A DNA stretch of 64,000 nt, from contig NZ_CP028426.1 of the NCBI RefSeq assembly GCF_003010915.2, positions 1,488,001-1,552,000 of the forward strand. Direction: 5' to 3'. Position numbers and translations under genes: made by a program. Every line of letters starts with the position of its first letter. Position 1 is the stretch's first letter. This DNA comes from Gulosibacter molinativorax. Lineage in GTDB: Bacteria; Actinomycetota; Actinomycetes; Actinomycetales; Microbacteriaceae. Below the pieces are notes generated by a model. That model saw only the letters and a list, made by a program, of their open reading frames with translations. It was not told where the DNA came from and did no database searches. This document shows positions 17,317 through 27,458 of this stretch, in pieces.

Positions 17317-18633
17317 TTACGCGCTCTCGCCGAGGGGTTCGAGCGTGATTGTCGACGGATCTGCCACCTGTTCGTCGCGAATCTGCGCGACGTGGGTGAA
17401 GCCTTCCGCGGTCGCCCGGTCGAGCAGATTGCGCACATTCTTGGGGCGGCGCTCGATGCGCACTCGACGGCCAGGGATAAGCAGCTCGCGCTTGACGCGC
17501 ATCACGTCGGCCACGGGTAGCTTCTTGTCGACGAGCACCACGACGGCCTCGTGCTCGGCCTCGGGCAGCTCGGCGACGAGGTCGACGATGCGCTCGAACC
17601 CGATCGAAAAGCCGCAGGCTGGCACATCCTGCCCGAGGAATCGACCGATCATGCCGTCGTAACGACCGCCACCGCCCACCGAAGAACCAGACTCGGGGTG
17701 AGCGACCTCAAAAATTGTGCCGGTGTAATAGCCCATGCCGCGCACGAGCGTCGGGTCGAACACGAGCGCGAGGGCGCCTCCGCCCGCCTCGACCGCTTCC
17801 GCGACCTCGCCGAGCGATCCGGCGGCCTCGATCACGCCGGGACGCTCGCGCAAGCCCTCGGGCAGCGATGCGAGGATGCTCTCGGTCGACAGCGGGATCC
17901 CCGCCTTGATGCCCTCGGCCCAGTTGTTCAGCGCCTGGTGGATGCGCTCGGCGGCCTGCGGGTCCGACTCGGCGAGCTCGGAGACGACGCCGTTCGTGCC
18001 GATCTTGTCGAGCTTGTCGATCGAGATGAGCGCCTGCGGCTGCCGCTCTGGCTCGAAGCCGCACCAGTCGAGCAGCTCATTGAGCAGGCGACGATCGTTG
18101 ACCCGGATCGTGCACGTGTCGAGGCCGAGCGAGACGAGGGCCGCGGAACCGGCGAGTAGCAGCTCTGCCTCCGCGAGCTGCGAGGGCTCCCCCAGGATGT
18201 CGATGTCGCACTGCACGAACTGGCGATAGCGCCCCTTCTGCGGGCGCTCGGCACGCCAGACCGGACCGATCTGCAGGCTTCGGAATACGTTCGGCAGCGT
18301 GCCCTTGTGCGTCGCCATGAAGCGCGCGAGCGGCACCGTCAGGTCGAAGCGCAACCCGAGGTCGCTCAGCGCGAGCGGGTCGCCCGAGTCTGCCGCGGCC
18401 TGAAGGTCGGAGGCTTCGAGTCCGCGACGCATGATCGCAAACGAGAGCTTCTCGTTGTCGCCACCCATCCCCGAGTGCAGCCGCTCGGAATCCTCGACGA
18501 CCGGTGTCTCGATCTCCTCAAACCCATGGGCTGCATACGATTCGCGAATCTTCGACAGCACGCGCTCACGGCGACGCTTATCGGCGGGCACAAAATCGCG
18601 CATTCCGCGCGGAGGGTTAATCTGAGTGGCCAT
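17317..18633 (-). CDS. hisS: Histidyl-tRNA synthetase
   Basis: A 438-residue class II synthetase charging tRNA-His. Motif 1-2 region: [13 protein letters not shown] near 83, and [21 protein letters not shown] near 115-135. The histidine-specific motifs appear as [15 protein letters not shown] and [11 protein letters not shown], and motif 3 as [13 protein letters not shown]. The C-terminal anticodon-binding domain covers about 345-438. ATG 18633 ([16 protein letters not shown]) is the natural family start; the longer open frame above it overlaps mazG. mazG lies 7 bases upstream on the same strand. Confidence 0.95.
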   Translation of the reverse strand: MATQINPPRGMRDFVPADKRRRERVLSKIRESYAAHGFEEIETPVVEDSERLHSGMGGDNEKLSFAIMRRGLEASDLQAAADSGDPLALSDLGLRFDLTVPLARFMATHKGTLPNVFRSLQIGPVWRAERPQKGRYRQFVQCDIDILGEPSQLAEAELLLAGSAALVSLGLDTCTIRVNDRRLLNELLDWCGFEPERQPQALISIDKLDKIGTNGVVSELAESDPQAAERIHQALNNWAEGIKAGIPLSTESILASLPEGLRERPGVIEAAGSLGEVAEAVEAGGGALALVFDPTLVRGMGYYTGTIFEVAHPESGSSVGGGGRYDGMIGRFLGQDVPACGFSIGFERIVDLVAELPEAEHEAVVVLVDKKLPVADVMRVKRELLIPGRRVRIERRPKNVRNLLDRATAEGFTHVAQIRDEQVADPSTITLEPLGESA

Positions 18634-18640
18634 CAGTCCA

Positions 18641-19375
18641 TTATGACTGCTCGCGGCTTGTCCCGGCCTCGTGTTCCCGGATGCGGTATTCGAGTCGGCG
18701 AACCGCGCCCCGCAGCGCCCGTTCCGAGTCGAAGGCAGCCGCGCGCGCGGCTGAGACAGTCGCGAGTAGCGAGCCACCGAACTTGTCCTCTTGCTCCTCC
18801 TCACCTACCGCTAGGGCGGCCAGCTGCTCTGGCGATACATCCATCCCGAGTTCTTCGGCGCGGCCGAGCACCTTGGCTGCGAGCGCGAGCGCGGGCATTG
18901 CGTGTGAAATCCCGTCGAGCACTGAAGTGCGATGGCGCTTCTGCTCCGCTTTGCGTTCGTGCCACAACCGGATGATCTCATCGACATCGCGCGTCGGGGT
19001 ATCGCCGAACACGTGTGGATTGCGGTGCCGGAGCTTCGCGGCCTGCTCGCGCGCGACATCCTCGAGCGTGAACTCCCCCGCGGCTTCGGCGATGTCCGAG
19101 TGAAAGAGCACCTGAAACAGCAGGTCACCGAGCTCCTCACGAAGGTCCGCGGGAGTGCCGGTCTCGATCGCGTCGATGACCTCGGCCGATTCCTCCGTGA
19201 GGTAGGGCACGAGAGATTCGTGCGTCTGTTGTTCGTGCCACGCACAGCCGTGCTCGCCGCGGAAGTCACGCATCAGCTCCGCGAGGGCAACGAGCTCCGG
19301 GTGACTTACCGGATCGGGCTCGCGATCCTGTTCCGCTCGTGGACTGGATTCCTTGTCCGTACGCTCTGTCTGCAT
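18641..19375 (-). CDS. mazG: MazG-family nucleoside triphosphate pyrophosphohydrolase
   Basis: A 244-residue MazG-type enzyme that hydrolyses (d)NTPs to NMP and PPi, guarding against aberrant nucleotides. The core motif is EESAEVIDAIE (the EExxE metal site) followed by EELGDLLFQVLFHSDIAEAAG near 85-105. The C-terminus holds a partial second module (DFRGEHG and the E-rich stretch FDSERALRGAVRRLEYRIRE), shorter than the two-domain E. coli MazG. ATG 19375 (MQTERTDK) was chosen. hisS follows directly. Confidence 0.88.
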   Translation of the reverse strand: MQTERTDKESSPRAEQDREPDPVSHPELVALAELMRDFRGEHGCAWHEQQTHESLVPYLTEESAEVIDAIETGTPADLREELGDLLFQVLFHSDIAEAAGEFTLEDVAREQAAKLRHRNPHVFGDTPTRDVDEIIRLWHERKAEQKRHRTSVLDGISHAMPALALAAKVLGRAEELGMDVSPEQLAALAVGEEEQEDKFGGSLLATVSAARAAAFDSERALRGAVRRLEYRIREHEAGTSREQS

Positions 19376-19426
19376 GCGCACCAGGCTAGCGCCCGACCGC
19401 ATCCTGCCGGGGGCTAGCCTTGAGGC

Positions 19427-19963
19427 ATGCCCAAGCTCCGTCGCGTCCCGAACTCAGTCTTTCTCGTCATGGCCATCACCGCCGTGCTCGTCGCACTCAG
19501 CATCGGTGCAGCTCTGTGGATCGAGGCGAGTGAAAATCAGCGCGTCGCGGATGGTGGCGCCGCCGATCTGCAGACCGGCATCGGGTACTCAATATTCGCC
19601 GGATTCATCCCAGTGATGGTGATGATCGCGGCATGCATCTATTCCGGCATTGCGCTCACCAAACGCACGCGGCAGCGGCAAGATGCGGGACTCACTCCCG
19701 CAGGCTGGGGCACGCGGGCGGGCACCTCGCTCGGCACGCTCATCGTGCTTCTCGCGGGAGTCTTGCTTGTCGTCTGGCTGCTCTGGTTCGGCTTGCACGT
19801 GCTGCTGCTGCAGGTCTATGACGACCAAGTGATTGATGGCGCACGGATGGCGGGGAGCTTCACTACCGTACTCGGGCTCGTGTTTGGCCCCGGCCTGACC
19901 GGCGGGCTGCCCGCGATCCTGATGACCGCGAGCGCGCCGACCCCGGAAGAGGAAAACGCCTAG
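19427..19963 (+). CDS. Uncharacterised four-helix membrane protein
   Basis: A 178-residue hydrophobic protein with membrane helices near 12-32, 50-75, 100-125 and 145-165 and a short acidic tail (APTPEEENA). I do not recognise the family. It lies between divergent mazG and convergent mfd, whose last four bases overlap its stop region. No functional motif is visible. Confidence 0.6.
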   Translation: MPKLRRVPNSVFLVMAITAVLVALSIGAALWIEASENQRVADGGAADLQTGIGYSIFAGFIPVMVMIAACIYSGIALTKRTRQRQDAGLTPAGWGTRAGTSLGTLIVLLAGVLLVVWLLWFGLHVLLLQVYDDQVIDGARMAGSFTTVLGLVFGPGLTGGLPAILMTASAPTPEEENA

Positions 19964-22900
19964 CGTTCGATCGCCTCGTCAGCCTCGGCATCCTCGACCG
20001 ACTCCTCGGTCGCGTCGAACATCGCGCGGAACACGCCGCGCACCCACTCGATGATTTCCTCGTCGCTCGGCGATTCCCCCATCCTGCCCGCCGGAAGCGG
20101 CAGGTTGAGCACGTGTCCGGCCTCGAGGTACTTCGCGCCCGGGTACATCCGCCGCAGCCGCAGTTGCTTCGACTCGGCGAGCGTGACGGGCGTGATCCGC
20201 AGGTTCTTGCCCATCGCCACGACCTCCGAGAGGCCGAGCTTGACCGCCATTCGGCGGATGCGCGAGACCGCGAAGAGCATCTCGACCTCGGCCGGCGGCT
20301 CACCGTAGCGGTCGCGCAGCTCGTCGATCACGAGATCGATCTGGCCGGGCTTCGCGCCCGGCGAGGCCGCTGCCGAGAGCTTCTGATACGCCTCGAGGCG
20401 CAGCCGCTCGGAGTCGATATACGTGTCGGGGATGCGCGCATCCACCGGCAGCTCGAGCCGCAGCTCGGTCTGAGCCTCGGGTAGCTCGCCCTTGAACGCA
20501 TCCACCGCCTCGCCGATCATGCGCAGGTAGAGATCGAAGCCGACGCCAGCGATGTGACCCGACTGCTCGCCGCCGAGGACGTTACCCGCGCCGCGAATCT
20601 CGAGGTCCTTCATCGCGACCTGCATGCCCGAGCCGAGCTCGTTGTTCGCGGCAATCGTCTCGAGCCGATCGTGTGCGGTCTCGGTGAGTGGTCGGTTGCC
20701 GTCGTAGAGGAAGTACGCGTAGGCGCGCTCGCGGCCTCGGCCGACGCGGCCGCGTAACTGGTGCAGCTGGCTGAGCCCGTAGCGCTCGGCGTCGTCGATG
20801 ATGAGCGTGTTCGCGTTCGGAATATCAAGCCCGGTCTCGACGATCGTGGTCGTCACGAGCACGTCGAACTTCCGCTCCCAGAAGTCGACAATCACCTGCT
20901 CGAGGCTCTTCTCGGAGAGCCGCCCGTGAGCCACGGCGATACGGGCCTCGGGCACCAGTTCGGAGAGGTGTGCGGCGACCTTGTTAATCGTCGCCGTGCG
21001 ATTGTGCACGTAGAACACCTGTCCCTCGCGCAGCAGCTCGCGACGCACGGCGGCGGTGATCTGCTTGTCCGACTTCGGGCCCACGAAAGTGAGGATGGGG
21101 TGGCGATCCTCGGGAGGGGTGGCGAGCGTCGACATCTCGCGGATGCCCGTGACGGCCATCTCGAGCGTTCGCGGGATCGGCGTCGCGCTCATCGACAACA
21201 CGTCGACGTTCGTCTTGAGCGACTTCAGCTTCTCCTTGTGCTCGACACCGAAGCGCTGCTCCTCGTCGATGATGATGAGCCCGAGATCCTTGTAGGTAAA
21301 GGTGTCCGAGAGGATGCGGTGGGTACCGATCACGATGTCGACCGAGCCGTCGGCGAGCCCCTGCCGCGTGTCTTCAGTCTCCTTCGCCGTCTGGAAACGG
21401 CTCACCGCACGCACCTGCACGGGGAACCCCGCCATCCGGTCGGTGAAGGTCTCGTGGTGCTGGCGCACGAGCAGCGTCGTCGGCACGAGAATGACGACCT
21501 GCTTGCCGTCCTGCACTGCCTTGAACGCGGCACGCACCGCGACCTCGGTCTTGCCGAAGCCCACGTCGCCTGAGAGCAGTCGGTCCATCGGCAGCGGGCT
21601 CTCCATGTCCCGTTTGACCTCTTCGATGGTCTGCAGCTGATCGGGCGTCTCGACGAACGGGAACGCCTCCTCAAATTCGTGCTGCCAGGGCGTGTCCTGC
21701 GAGAACGCGTAGCCCTTCGAGGCCGCGCGCGCCGAGTAGAGCTTCACGAGGCCGACTGCGATGTCCTTCGTCGCCTTGCGGGCCTTCTGCTTCGTCGCCG
21801 CCCAGTCGCTGCCGCCCATCTTCGACAGCGACGGATCTTCGCCACCGACGTATCGGGTGAGCTGCGAGAGCTGATCGGTCGGCACGAGCAGTTTGTCGCC
21901 AGGGTGACCGCGCTTCGACGGCGCATACTCGATCACGAGATATTCGCGAACCGATTTCTTGCCGCGTGTGCCGGGCACCGGCACGTCGCGCTGCTCGAGG
22001 CGGAGGAATTTGCCGACGCCGTGCTGGTCGTGCACGACGTGATCGCCGGCCTTGAGCTGCAGCGGGTCGACCACGGCGTTCGCGCGCCTGCGCGCAAGCT
22101 TCTTCGGTGCGGATGCACCGTAACCGACGGCTCGGCCGTAGAAATCCGATTCGGTGACGAGCGCGATCTTCTCTTTCGGCAGTTGAACACCCGCGGTGAG
22201 CGGCGCCTTGACGAGATAGACCACGCCGGTCTCGAGCCCCTCTGCGGGAAGTTCGTCCACGGGGCGCCCTGCCGAGCCGCGCTCGGCGAGCACCTGCTGC
22301 GCGCGCTCCACCAGGCCCTGGCCGTTCGCGGCCATCACGACGGTCCAGCCGTCCTCCACGAGCCCCACCGTGTGATCGATCGCGCCGTCCGAGTTGCCGG
22401 CGAACGAGGGAACCGGGTCGCCGTTCACATGGAACGTCCCCGCCTCGTCAACGCCGAAGGGTGAGAACGTCCACCACGGCCGCTCCCCCTTGAGGTCCCG
22501 CAGCTCCTTGACGGAAACGTAGTCCCCGCCCGAGAGGTCGATCGGCGCATCCGCGCCCGCGGTCACCGCACTCCACGCCGCCTCGAGGAACTCGTGGTTC
22601 GTCTCTCGCAGATCGGATGCGCGGCTCGCCACCCGCTCCGGTGCGAGGACCCCGATGGCCGCGTCCTCGGGCAAGTAGTCGACGATCGGCACGAGCTTCT
22701 CGACGAGCGCGGGGGCGAGCGATTCCATGCCCTCAACCGGGATGCCTTCGGCGATCTTCGAGAGCAGTCCCTCGATATTCGGGAACTCCGGCGCCATTTC
22801 CCTCGCGCGATCGCGTACCGACTCGGTGAGGAGGAGCTCGCGGCTCGGCGTCAACACCGCCTCGTCGACAGTGTCCTCATACGTGCGCTGGTCGGCCACG

Positions 22901-23556
22901 CCGAATGGCCGGATCTCGTCGACCGCGTCGCCGAAGAAATCGACGCGCAGTGCGTGGCCCGCATCCGGCGGAAAGACGTCGAGAATGCCACCGCGCACCG
23001 CGAATTCGCCTCGCCGGGTGACCATGTCGACGCGCTGGTACGCGAGCTCAACCAGTCGATTCGCGATCCCCGTCAGGTCGTGCCCGCGCGAGCCGGCCTT
23101 GAGCGTGATGGTTGTGGGTTCATCGAGCCCCGGCATGAGCGGCTGCAGCGCCGCTCGGACCGAGGCGAACAGCACGAACGGCCGCTCCGGGCTCGTTTCT
23201 CGACGCCAGTTCCCGAGCTCGCGCATCGCCGCGAGGCGACGCCCCGTGGTGTCGGCCGAGGGGCTGAGCCGCTCGTGCGGGAGCGTCTCCCACGCTGGAA
23301 ACTCGACGATCTGCGCATCCGGGAGGAAAGCTGCGAGGTCGCTCGCGTACTGCTCGGCCTCGCGGCTCGTCGCCGTGATCGCGAGCACTATGGGCGAGTG
23401 CCCGAGGATGCTCTGACGCTCTTCAATGAGGGCCGCGATGAGCGGGGCTCGGAGGCCGTCAACGAGCGTAAAATCGGCATCCCGCCCGGCCCGTCTCGCA
23501 GCGTTCGCGAAGGTTGGAGACGTCTGAAGTGCAGCTACTAATCCGTGAAGACTCAC
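19960..23556 (-). CDS. mfd: Transcription-repair coupling factor
   Basis: A 1198-residue Mfd, full length. It removes RNA polymerase stalled at DNA lesions and recruits UvrA. The N-terminal UvrB-like domain (FPAWETLPHERLSPSAD) is followed by the RNA-polymerase interaction domain (about 490-560, GDHVVHDQHGVGKF). The helicase core carries LLSGDVGFGKTEVA (Walker A), IIDEEQRFGVEHKEKLK (Walker B) and SATPIPRTLEMA. The TRCF C-terminal domain follows (ELRDRYGEPP). The GTG start at 23556 gives the family N-terminus MSLHGLVAAL. Codon 6 is TTA, a very rare leucine codon in this genome. Confidence 0.96.
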   Translation of the reverse strand: MSLHGLVAALQTSPTFANAARRAGRDADFTLVDGLRAPLIAALIEERQSILGHSPIVLAITATSREAEQYASDLAAFLPDAQIVEFPAWETLPHERLSPSADTTGRRLAAMRELGNWRRETSPERPFVLFASVRAALQPLMPGLDEPTTITLKAGSRGHDLTGIANRLVELAYQRVDMVTRRGEFAVRGGILDVFPPDAGHALRVDFFGDAVDEIRPFGVADQRTYEDTVDEAVLTPSRELLLTESVRDRAREMAPEFPNIEGLLSKIAEGIPVEGMESLAPALVEKLVPIVDYLPEDAAIGVLAPERVASRASDLRETNHEFLEAAWSAVTAGADAPIDLSGGDYVSVKELRDLKGERPWWTFSPFGVDEAGTFHVNGDPVPSFAGNSDGAIDHTVGLVEDGWTVVMAANGQGLVERAQQVLAERGSAGRPVDELPAEGLETGVVYLVKAPLTAGVQLPKEKIALVTESDFYGRAVGYGASAPKKLARRRANAVVDPLQLKAGDHVVHDQHGVGKFLRLEQRDVPVPGTRGKKSVREYLVIEYAPSKRGHPGDKLLVPTDQLSQLTRYVGGEDPSLSKMGGSDWAATKQKARKATKDIAVGLVKLYSARAASKGYAFSQDTPWQHEFEEAFPFVETPDQLQTIEEVKRDMESPLPMDRLLSGDVGFGKTEVAVRAAFKAVQDGKQVVILVPTTLLVRQHHETFTDRMAGFPVQVRAVSRFQTAKETEDTRQGLADGSVDIVIGTHRILSDTFTYKDLGLIIIDEEQRFGVEHKEKLKSLKTNVDVLSMSATPIPRTLEMAVTGIREMSTLATPPEDRHPILTFVGPKSDKQITAAVRRELLREGQVFYVHNRTATINKVAAHLSELVPEARIAVAHGRLSEKSLEQVIVDFWERKFDVLVTTTIVETGLDIPNANTLIIDDAERYGLSQLHQLRGRVGRGRERAYAYFLYDGNRPLTETAHDRLETIAANNELGSGMQVAMKDLEIRGAGNVLGGEQSGHIAGVGFDLYLRMIGEAVDAFKGELPEAQTELRLELPVDARIPDTYIDSERLRLEAYQKLSAAASPGAKPGQIDLVIDELRDRYGEPPAEVEMLFAVSRIRRMAVKLGLSEVVAMGKNLRITPVTLAESKQLRLRRMYPGAKYLEAGHVLNLPLPAGRMGESPSDEEIIEWVRGVFRAMFDATEESVEDAEADEAIER

Positions 23557-23810
23557 CAGTAAAGTCTAGGCGATACGGGAGTCGGACCAGGGCGCTGGCA
23601 CCGCTGCGCGTTCCGAGGCGAGCGTTACCCGAGAACCACCCATCGCGCCTGGGCCCGGAATGGACTTCGCATCCGAACAATACTAAGAACTCTTAAGCAT
23701 CAGTCAATAACGGCTGCTCATTGGACATCATTACGGCGCAAACGTAGCGTGGCGAGAGCTGGCGCCATGACCGCCCCAACGATGTCGGCTCGTCACGAAT
23801 GGAGACCACT

Positions 23811-24632
23811 GTGTCACTGGAAGACCTCAACAGCAGCTTCGAAGCACTTCGACTCGAGATCGGTGCAGACCGCGTCGTTGCCGTGATGGATCGGCCGCAG
23901 TCGCGGAACGCGATCGATCAGCAGATGATCGACGAGTTCCACGCCCTGTGCGAGCACCTCGAGCGCGAACCGCGCATCCTCATCATCACCGGCACCGAAG
24001 TGGTCACCCCCGCGAAGGACGGCGGCGAGGAGAAGCGCCGCGGGATTTTCGCGTCCGGCGCCGACATCGGCCAGCTTCGCGAGCGTCGCCGCGAGGATGC
24101 GCTTCGCGGCGTCAACTCGAACGCGTTCGACCGCATCCATCGCCTCCCGATGCCCGTCATCGCGGCAATCGACGGCTTCGCCCTGGGCGGCGGCGCGGAA
24201 CTCGCCTACGCCGCGGATTTCCGCATCGCGACGCCGAGCCTGAAAATGGGTCAGCCCGAGGCCGGGCTCGGCATCACCGCGGCCGCTGGCGCTCAGTGGC
24301 GACTCAAGGAGCTCGTCGGCGAACCAATCGCGCTCGACCTGCTGCTCACCGGCCGCATCCTCGACGCCGAAGAGGCCCTCCGCCTCAACCTCGTCACCGA
24401 GCTGCACGAGCCCACCGAACTGCTCGGAGCGGCCCACGCCCTCGCCGATCGCATCGCGGCGCAGGACCCCCTCGCGATTCGGCTCTCGAAGCGCGTTTTC
24501 CACATGCCCCGCGAGGCGCACCCTGCCATCGACGACATTGCCCAGGCGATCACGTTCGAGTCGCAGGCGAAGTTCGACCGGATGCAGGCCTTCCTTGACC
24601 GTTCAAAGTCGCGGTCCAAGGGCGACAAGTAG
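23811..24632 (+). CDS. Enoyl-CoA hydratase/isomerase family protein
   Basis: A 273-residue crotonase-fold enzyme. The oxyanion-hole segments are visible: MDRPQSRNAID near the N-terminus and the second in FASGADIGQLRERR, then PVIAAIDGFALGGGAELAYAADFRIA and the active-site region MGQPEAGLGI. These support trans-2-enoyl-CoA hydration in beta-oxidation or a related CoA pathway. GTG 23811 has GGAG six bases upstream; the ATG at 23799 has none. A 3-hydroxyacyl-CoA dehydrogenase gene follows 27 bases later, forming two consecutive steps of one pathway. Confidence 0.85.
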   Translation: MSLEDLNSSFEALRLEIGADRVVAVMDRPQSRNAIDQQMIDEFHALCEHLEREPRILIITGTEVVTPAKDGGEEKRRGIFASGADIGQLRERRREDALRGVNSNAFDRIHRLPMPVIAAIDGFALGGGAELAYAADFRIATPSLKMGQPEAGLGITAAAGAQWRLKELVGEPIALDLLLTGRILDAEEALRLNLVTELHEPTELLGAAHALADRIAAQDPLAIRLSKRVFHMPREAHPAIDDIAQAITFESQAKFDRMQAFLDRSKSRSKGDK

Positions 24633-24659
24633 TCAGCACAACCTCAGGAGAGAAATTCG

Positions 24660-25544
24660 ATGACAACCACTGAATCGGCCGGAGCCGGATTCGTTCCCGA
24701 CAACGTTGGCGTGCTTGGCGGAGGGCGTATGGGCGCGGGTATCGCGCACGCGTTCCTCATCTCGGGCGCCACCGTCACGATCGTCGAGCGCGACGAGGCC
24801 GCAGCTGATGCCGCGCGCGAGCGGGTCGAGCGCGACATTGAGGCGTCGCTGAAGCGCGGCGTAATCACCGGCGAGGCCGAGGAGTGGCACGCGAAGCTCA
24901 TCGTCACGACCGACCAGGCGGCATTCGCCGGTTCGGACCTCGTGGTCGAGGCAGTCCCCGAGAACCTCGATCTCAAGATCTCCTCCCTCACCTCGGTCGA
25001 GTCGCACCTGCGCGAGGATGCGTGGCTCGCGTCGAACACCTCGTCGCTGTCGATCGACAAGATCGCCGAGAGCCTGAAACGCCCCGAGCGCTTCTGCGGC
25101 CTGCACTTCTTCAACCCGGTGCCCGCGTCCAAGCTCGTCGAGGTCGTCATCGGCGCCCAGACCGGCGAGGAACTTCGCGAGCTGTCGGCCCAGTGGGTCG
25201 CCGGCCTCGGGAAGACCCCGGTGGTCGTCAAGGACGCGCCGGGCTTCGCATCCTCGCGCCTCGGCGTCGCGATCGCGCTCGAGGCGATCCGCATGGTCGA
25301 AGAGGGTGTCGCAAGCCCCCAGGACATCGACAACGCCATGGTGCTCGGCTACAAGCACCCCGTCGGCCCGCTCGCGCTAACCGACATCGTCGGCCTGGAT
25401 GTGCGCCTCGGCATCGCGGAGTACCTCGAGTCCCAGCTCGGGCCCCGCTTTGCGCCGCCGCAGCTCATGCGCGACATGGTCGCGCGCGGCGAGCTCGGCC
25501 GGAAGACCGGCAAGGGTTTCTACGACTACTCGACTGAGCAGTAG
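24660..25544 (+). CDS. 3-hydroxyacyl-CoA (3-hydroxybutyryl-CoA) dehydrogenase
   Basis: A 294-residue NAD-dependent dehydrogenase that oxidises 3-hydroxyacyl-CoA. The Rossmann motif is GVLGGGRMGAGIAHAFL (15-31). The catalytic His/Glu region is CGLHFFNPVPASKLVEVV, with SNTSSLSI before it. The C-terminal domain has the family end GPLALTDIVGLD and GRKTGKGFYDY. It forms a two-gene operon with the upstream enoyl-CoA hydratase. Role may be beta-oxidation, phenylacetate or butyrate metabolism; the sequence does not decide. Confidence 0.9.
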   Translation: MTTTESAGAGFVPDNVGVLGGGRMGAGIAHAFLISGATVTIVERDEAAADAARERVERDIEASLKRGVITGEAEEWHAKLIVTTDQAAFAGSDLVVEAVPENLDLKISSLTSVESHLREDAWLASNTSSLSIDKIAESLKRPERFCGLHFFNPVPASKLVEVVIGAQTGEELRELSAQWVAGLGKTPVVVKDAPGFASSRLGVAIALEAIRMVEEGVASPQDIDNAMVLGYKHPVGPLALTDIVGLDVRLGIAEYLESQLGPRFAPPQLMRDMVARGELGRKTGKGFYDYSTEQ

Positions 25545-25599
25545 CCCGCTCGAGCGATGCCGCGCGCTGCGTGTGCCCCGGTTCGGCTGCCCGTTGCCG

Positions 25600-26037
25600 C
25601 TACGCGATTTCGGCGGAGTCGAGCAGCACCGTGAACGGCCCGTCGTTCACCGAGGCGACGCGCATCATCGCGCCAAAGACGCCAGACTCGACGTGCAGAC
25701 CGTAGCCTTCGAGCATCCCTTGCAGCCGATCAATCAGTGGCTCGGCGACTGCGCCAGATGCAGCGGCAGACCATGACGGCCGCCGACCCTTTCGCGCATC
25801 CCCGTAGAGCGTGAACTGACTCACCAACAACACCGGCGCGTTGAGATCAGTCGCGCTCTTCTCATCCTCAAGGATGCGCAAGCCGGCGATCTTGCGGGCG
25901 ATCTTCTCGCATTCACGCTCGTCGTCGGTATGCGTCACGCCGATGAGCGCGAGGAGCCCGGAACGTGGGAGCTCGCCAACGATTTCACCGTCGACCTCCA
26001 CCGAAGCCGACGAACAGCGAGTAACTACCGCTTTCAT
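25600..26037 (-). CDS. dtd: D-aminoacyl-tRNA deacylase
   Basis: A 145-residue DTD that frees tRNAs from D-amino acids and glycine mischarging. Both hallmark motifs are present: [17 protein letters not shown] (the SQxTL motif, residues about 75-91) and NDGPFTVLL (the NxGPxT motif, about 128-136). The gene is convergent with the beta-oxidation pair; pth follows upstream on the same strand. Confidence 0.93.
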   Translation of the reverse strand: MKAVVTRCSSASVEVDGEIVGELPRSGLLALIGVTHTDDERECEKIARKIAGLRILEDEKSATDLNAPVLLVSQFTLYGDARKGRRPSWSAAASGAVAEPLIDRLQGMLEGYGLHVESGVFGAMMRVASVNDGPFTVLLDSAEIA

Positions 26038-26105
26038 GCAACCGCCCCTAGCAAACCATCGGAGCCAGAGAAAAACGCCATAACAAGGCCATCACCGCGA
26101 ACGCC

Positions 26106-26693
26106 CTAGCGAACCTTCGAGTGCACGACCTGCTGCGCGTCGACCAGGCCGCGCTCGGCAATGAGCTCGACGGCATCGGCGGCTTCCTGAACGAGCACGC
26201 CAACGGTGTCTCGCTGCGTGCTGTCGAAGGGCTTCAAGACGTAGTCGGCCGGGTCCTGACGACCAGGTGGGCGCCCGATGCCGACGCGCACCCGCAGATA
26301 GTCGGGGCCGAGCGCCGAAGAAATATCGCGCAGCCCGTTGTGGCCGCCATGGCCACCGCCGCGCTTGAGCTTAATGGTGTCGAACGGCAGGTCGAGTTCG
26401 TCGTGGATGACGATAACGCGATCGTTCGGCACCGAGTAATACTTGGCGAGCTGCGAAACCGGCCCGCCCGAAGTATTCATGTACCCGTGCGATTTCGCCA
26501 GCACGAGCTTCGGGCCGCCCGGAACCGGGCGACCCTCCACCACGCTGGCGTTTGCTCGCGGGTGGCGGCGGAATGACTCCCCCAACCGACCAGCGAGCTC
26601 GTCAACCACCATGTGGCCGACGTTGTGGCGGGTGGCTCGATAGCGGTCTCCGGGATTCCCGAGACCGACTGCGAGCCACACATCCGTTGCCAT
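26106..26693 (-). CDS. pth: Peptidyl-tRNA hydrolase
   Basis: A 195-residue bacterial Pth that recycles tRNA from peptidyl-tRNA dropped by ribosomes. The catalytic histidine lies in RATRHNVGHMVVD (about residue 23), the substrate-site Asn in YMNTSGGPV, and the aspartate in VIHDELDLPF. The glycine-rich GGGHGGHNGLRDI is conserved. It follows rplY by 12 bases on the same strand, the usual actinobacterial rplY-pth pair. Confidence 0.95.
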   Translation of the reverse strand: MATDVWLAVGLGNPGDRYRATRHNVGHMVVDELAGRLGESFRRHPRANASVVEGRPVPGGPKLVLAKSHGYMNTSGGPVSQLAKYYSVPNDRVIVIHDELDLPFDTIKLKRGGGHGGHNGLRDISSALGPDYLRVRVGIGRPPGRQDPADYVLKPFDSTQRDTVGVLVQEAADAVELIAERGLVDAQQVVHSKVR

Positions 26694-26705
26694 ACCTGAA
26701 GAAGA

Positions 26706-27314
26706 CTACTCTGCGTCCGCAGCTGCGTCTTCGCCCTCGGCAGCCTCGCCGGCCTCTTCCTCAACCTCTTCCTGCGGCTCCTGGATCGAGAGAAGGACGA
26801 TGTCGACCTCGGCGTCCGGCAGGGTCGAGCCAGCAGGCAGCTTCACGTCCTGGATCGCGAGCGACGAGCCAGCAACGAGACCCTCAACCGAAACCTCGAT
26901 GAACTCGGGGATCGAGGTTGCGTCTGCGAGGACGGCGATGGTGGTGGCGTCCTGCACAACGATGGTTCCGGGGTAAGGCTCGCCCACAACGTGAACCGGA
27001 ACCTCAACCTCAACCTGCTCGCCCTTCTTCACGAGGAGGAGGTCGACGTGCTCGATGATCTGGCGAACCGGGTCACGCTGGACGTCCTTCACGAGCGAGA
27101 GCTCCTTGGTTCCCTCGATGTTGAGCTCGATCAGCGCGTTGGCGCGACGGAGCAGAAGCATCGTCTCGTGGCCGGGGAGGATGATGTGCTGCGGGTCGGT
27201 GCCGTGACCGTAGAGCACTGCGGGGATCTGGTCGTTCGCGCGGATCTTGCGAGCCGCACCCTTGCCGAACGAGGTGCGAACCTGTGCGTCGAGCTTGTTC
27301 TCAACAGCAGCCAT
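26706..27314 (-). CDS. rplY: 50S ribosomal protein L25 (CTC/TL5 form)
   Basis: A 202-residue two-domain L25 that binds 5S rRNA. The N-terminal L25 domain (RTSFGKGAARKIRANDQIPAVLYGHG split, about 12-37) is followed by the CTC-type beta domain (VPVHVVGEPYPGTIVV and GSTLPDAEVDIVLLSI). A very acidic Glu/Ala tail ends it. ATG 27314 has AAAGGA eight bases upstream. Part of a two-gene unit with pth. The 144 bases upstream to the next gene should hold its promoter. Confidence 0.95.
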   Translation of the reverse strand: MAAVENKLDAQVRTSFGKGAARKIRANDQIPAVLYGHGTDPQHIILPGHETMLLLRRANALIELNIEGTKELSLVKDVQRDPVRQIIEHVDLLLVKKGEQVEVEVPVHVVGEPYPGTIVVQDATTIAVLADATSIPEFIEVSVEGLVAGSSLAIQDVKLPAGSTLPDAEVDIVLLSIQEPQEEVEEEAGEAAEGEDAAADAE

Positions 27315-27458
27315 GATGGTGTCCTTTCAATGGGATGAGTTCCCGTGTGAGTTGCGGCGCAACGCACGCGAACGCGTGGATGCGCCAGTTGAAAGGCTCC
27401 ACTCGACCGCGTCGATAACGGATGCGGTGCATCCCTCGCCGAAGTACAGCTACCTATC

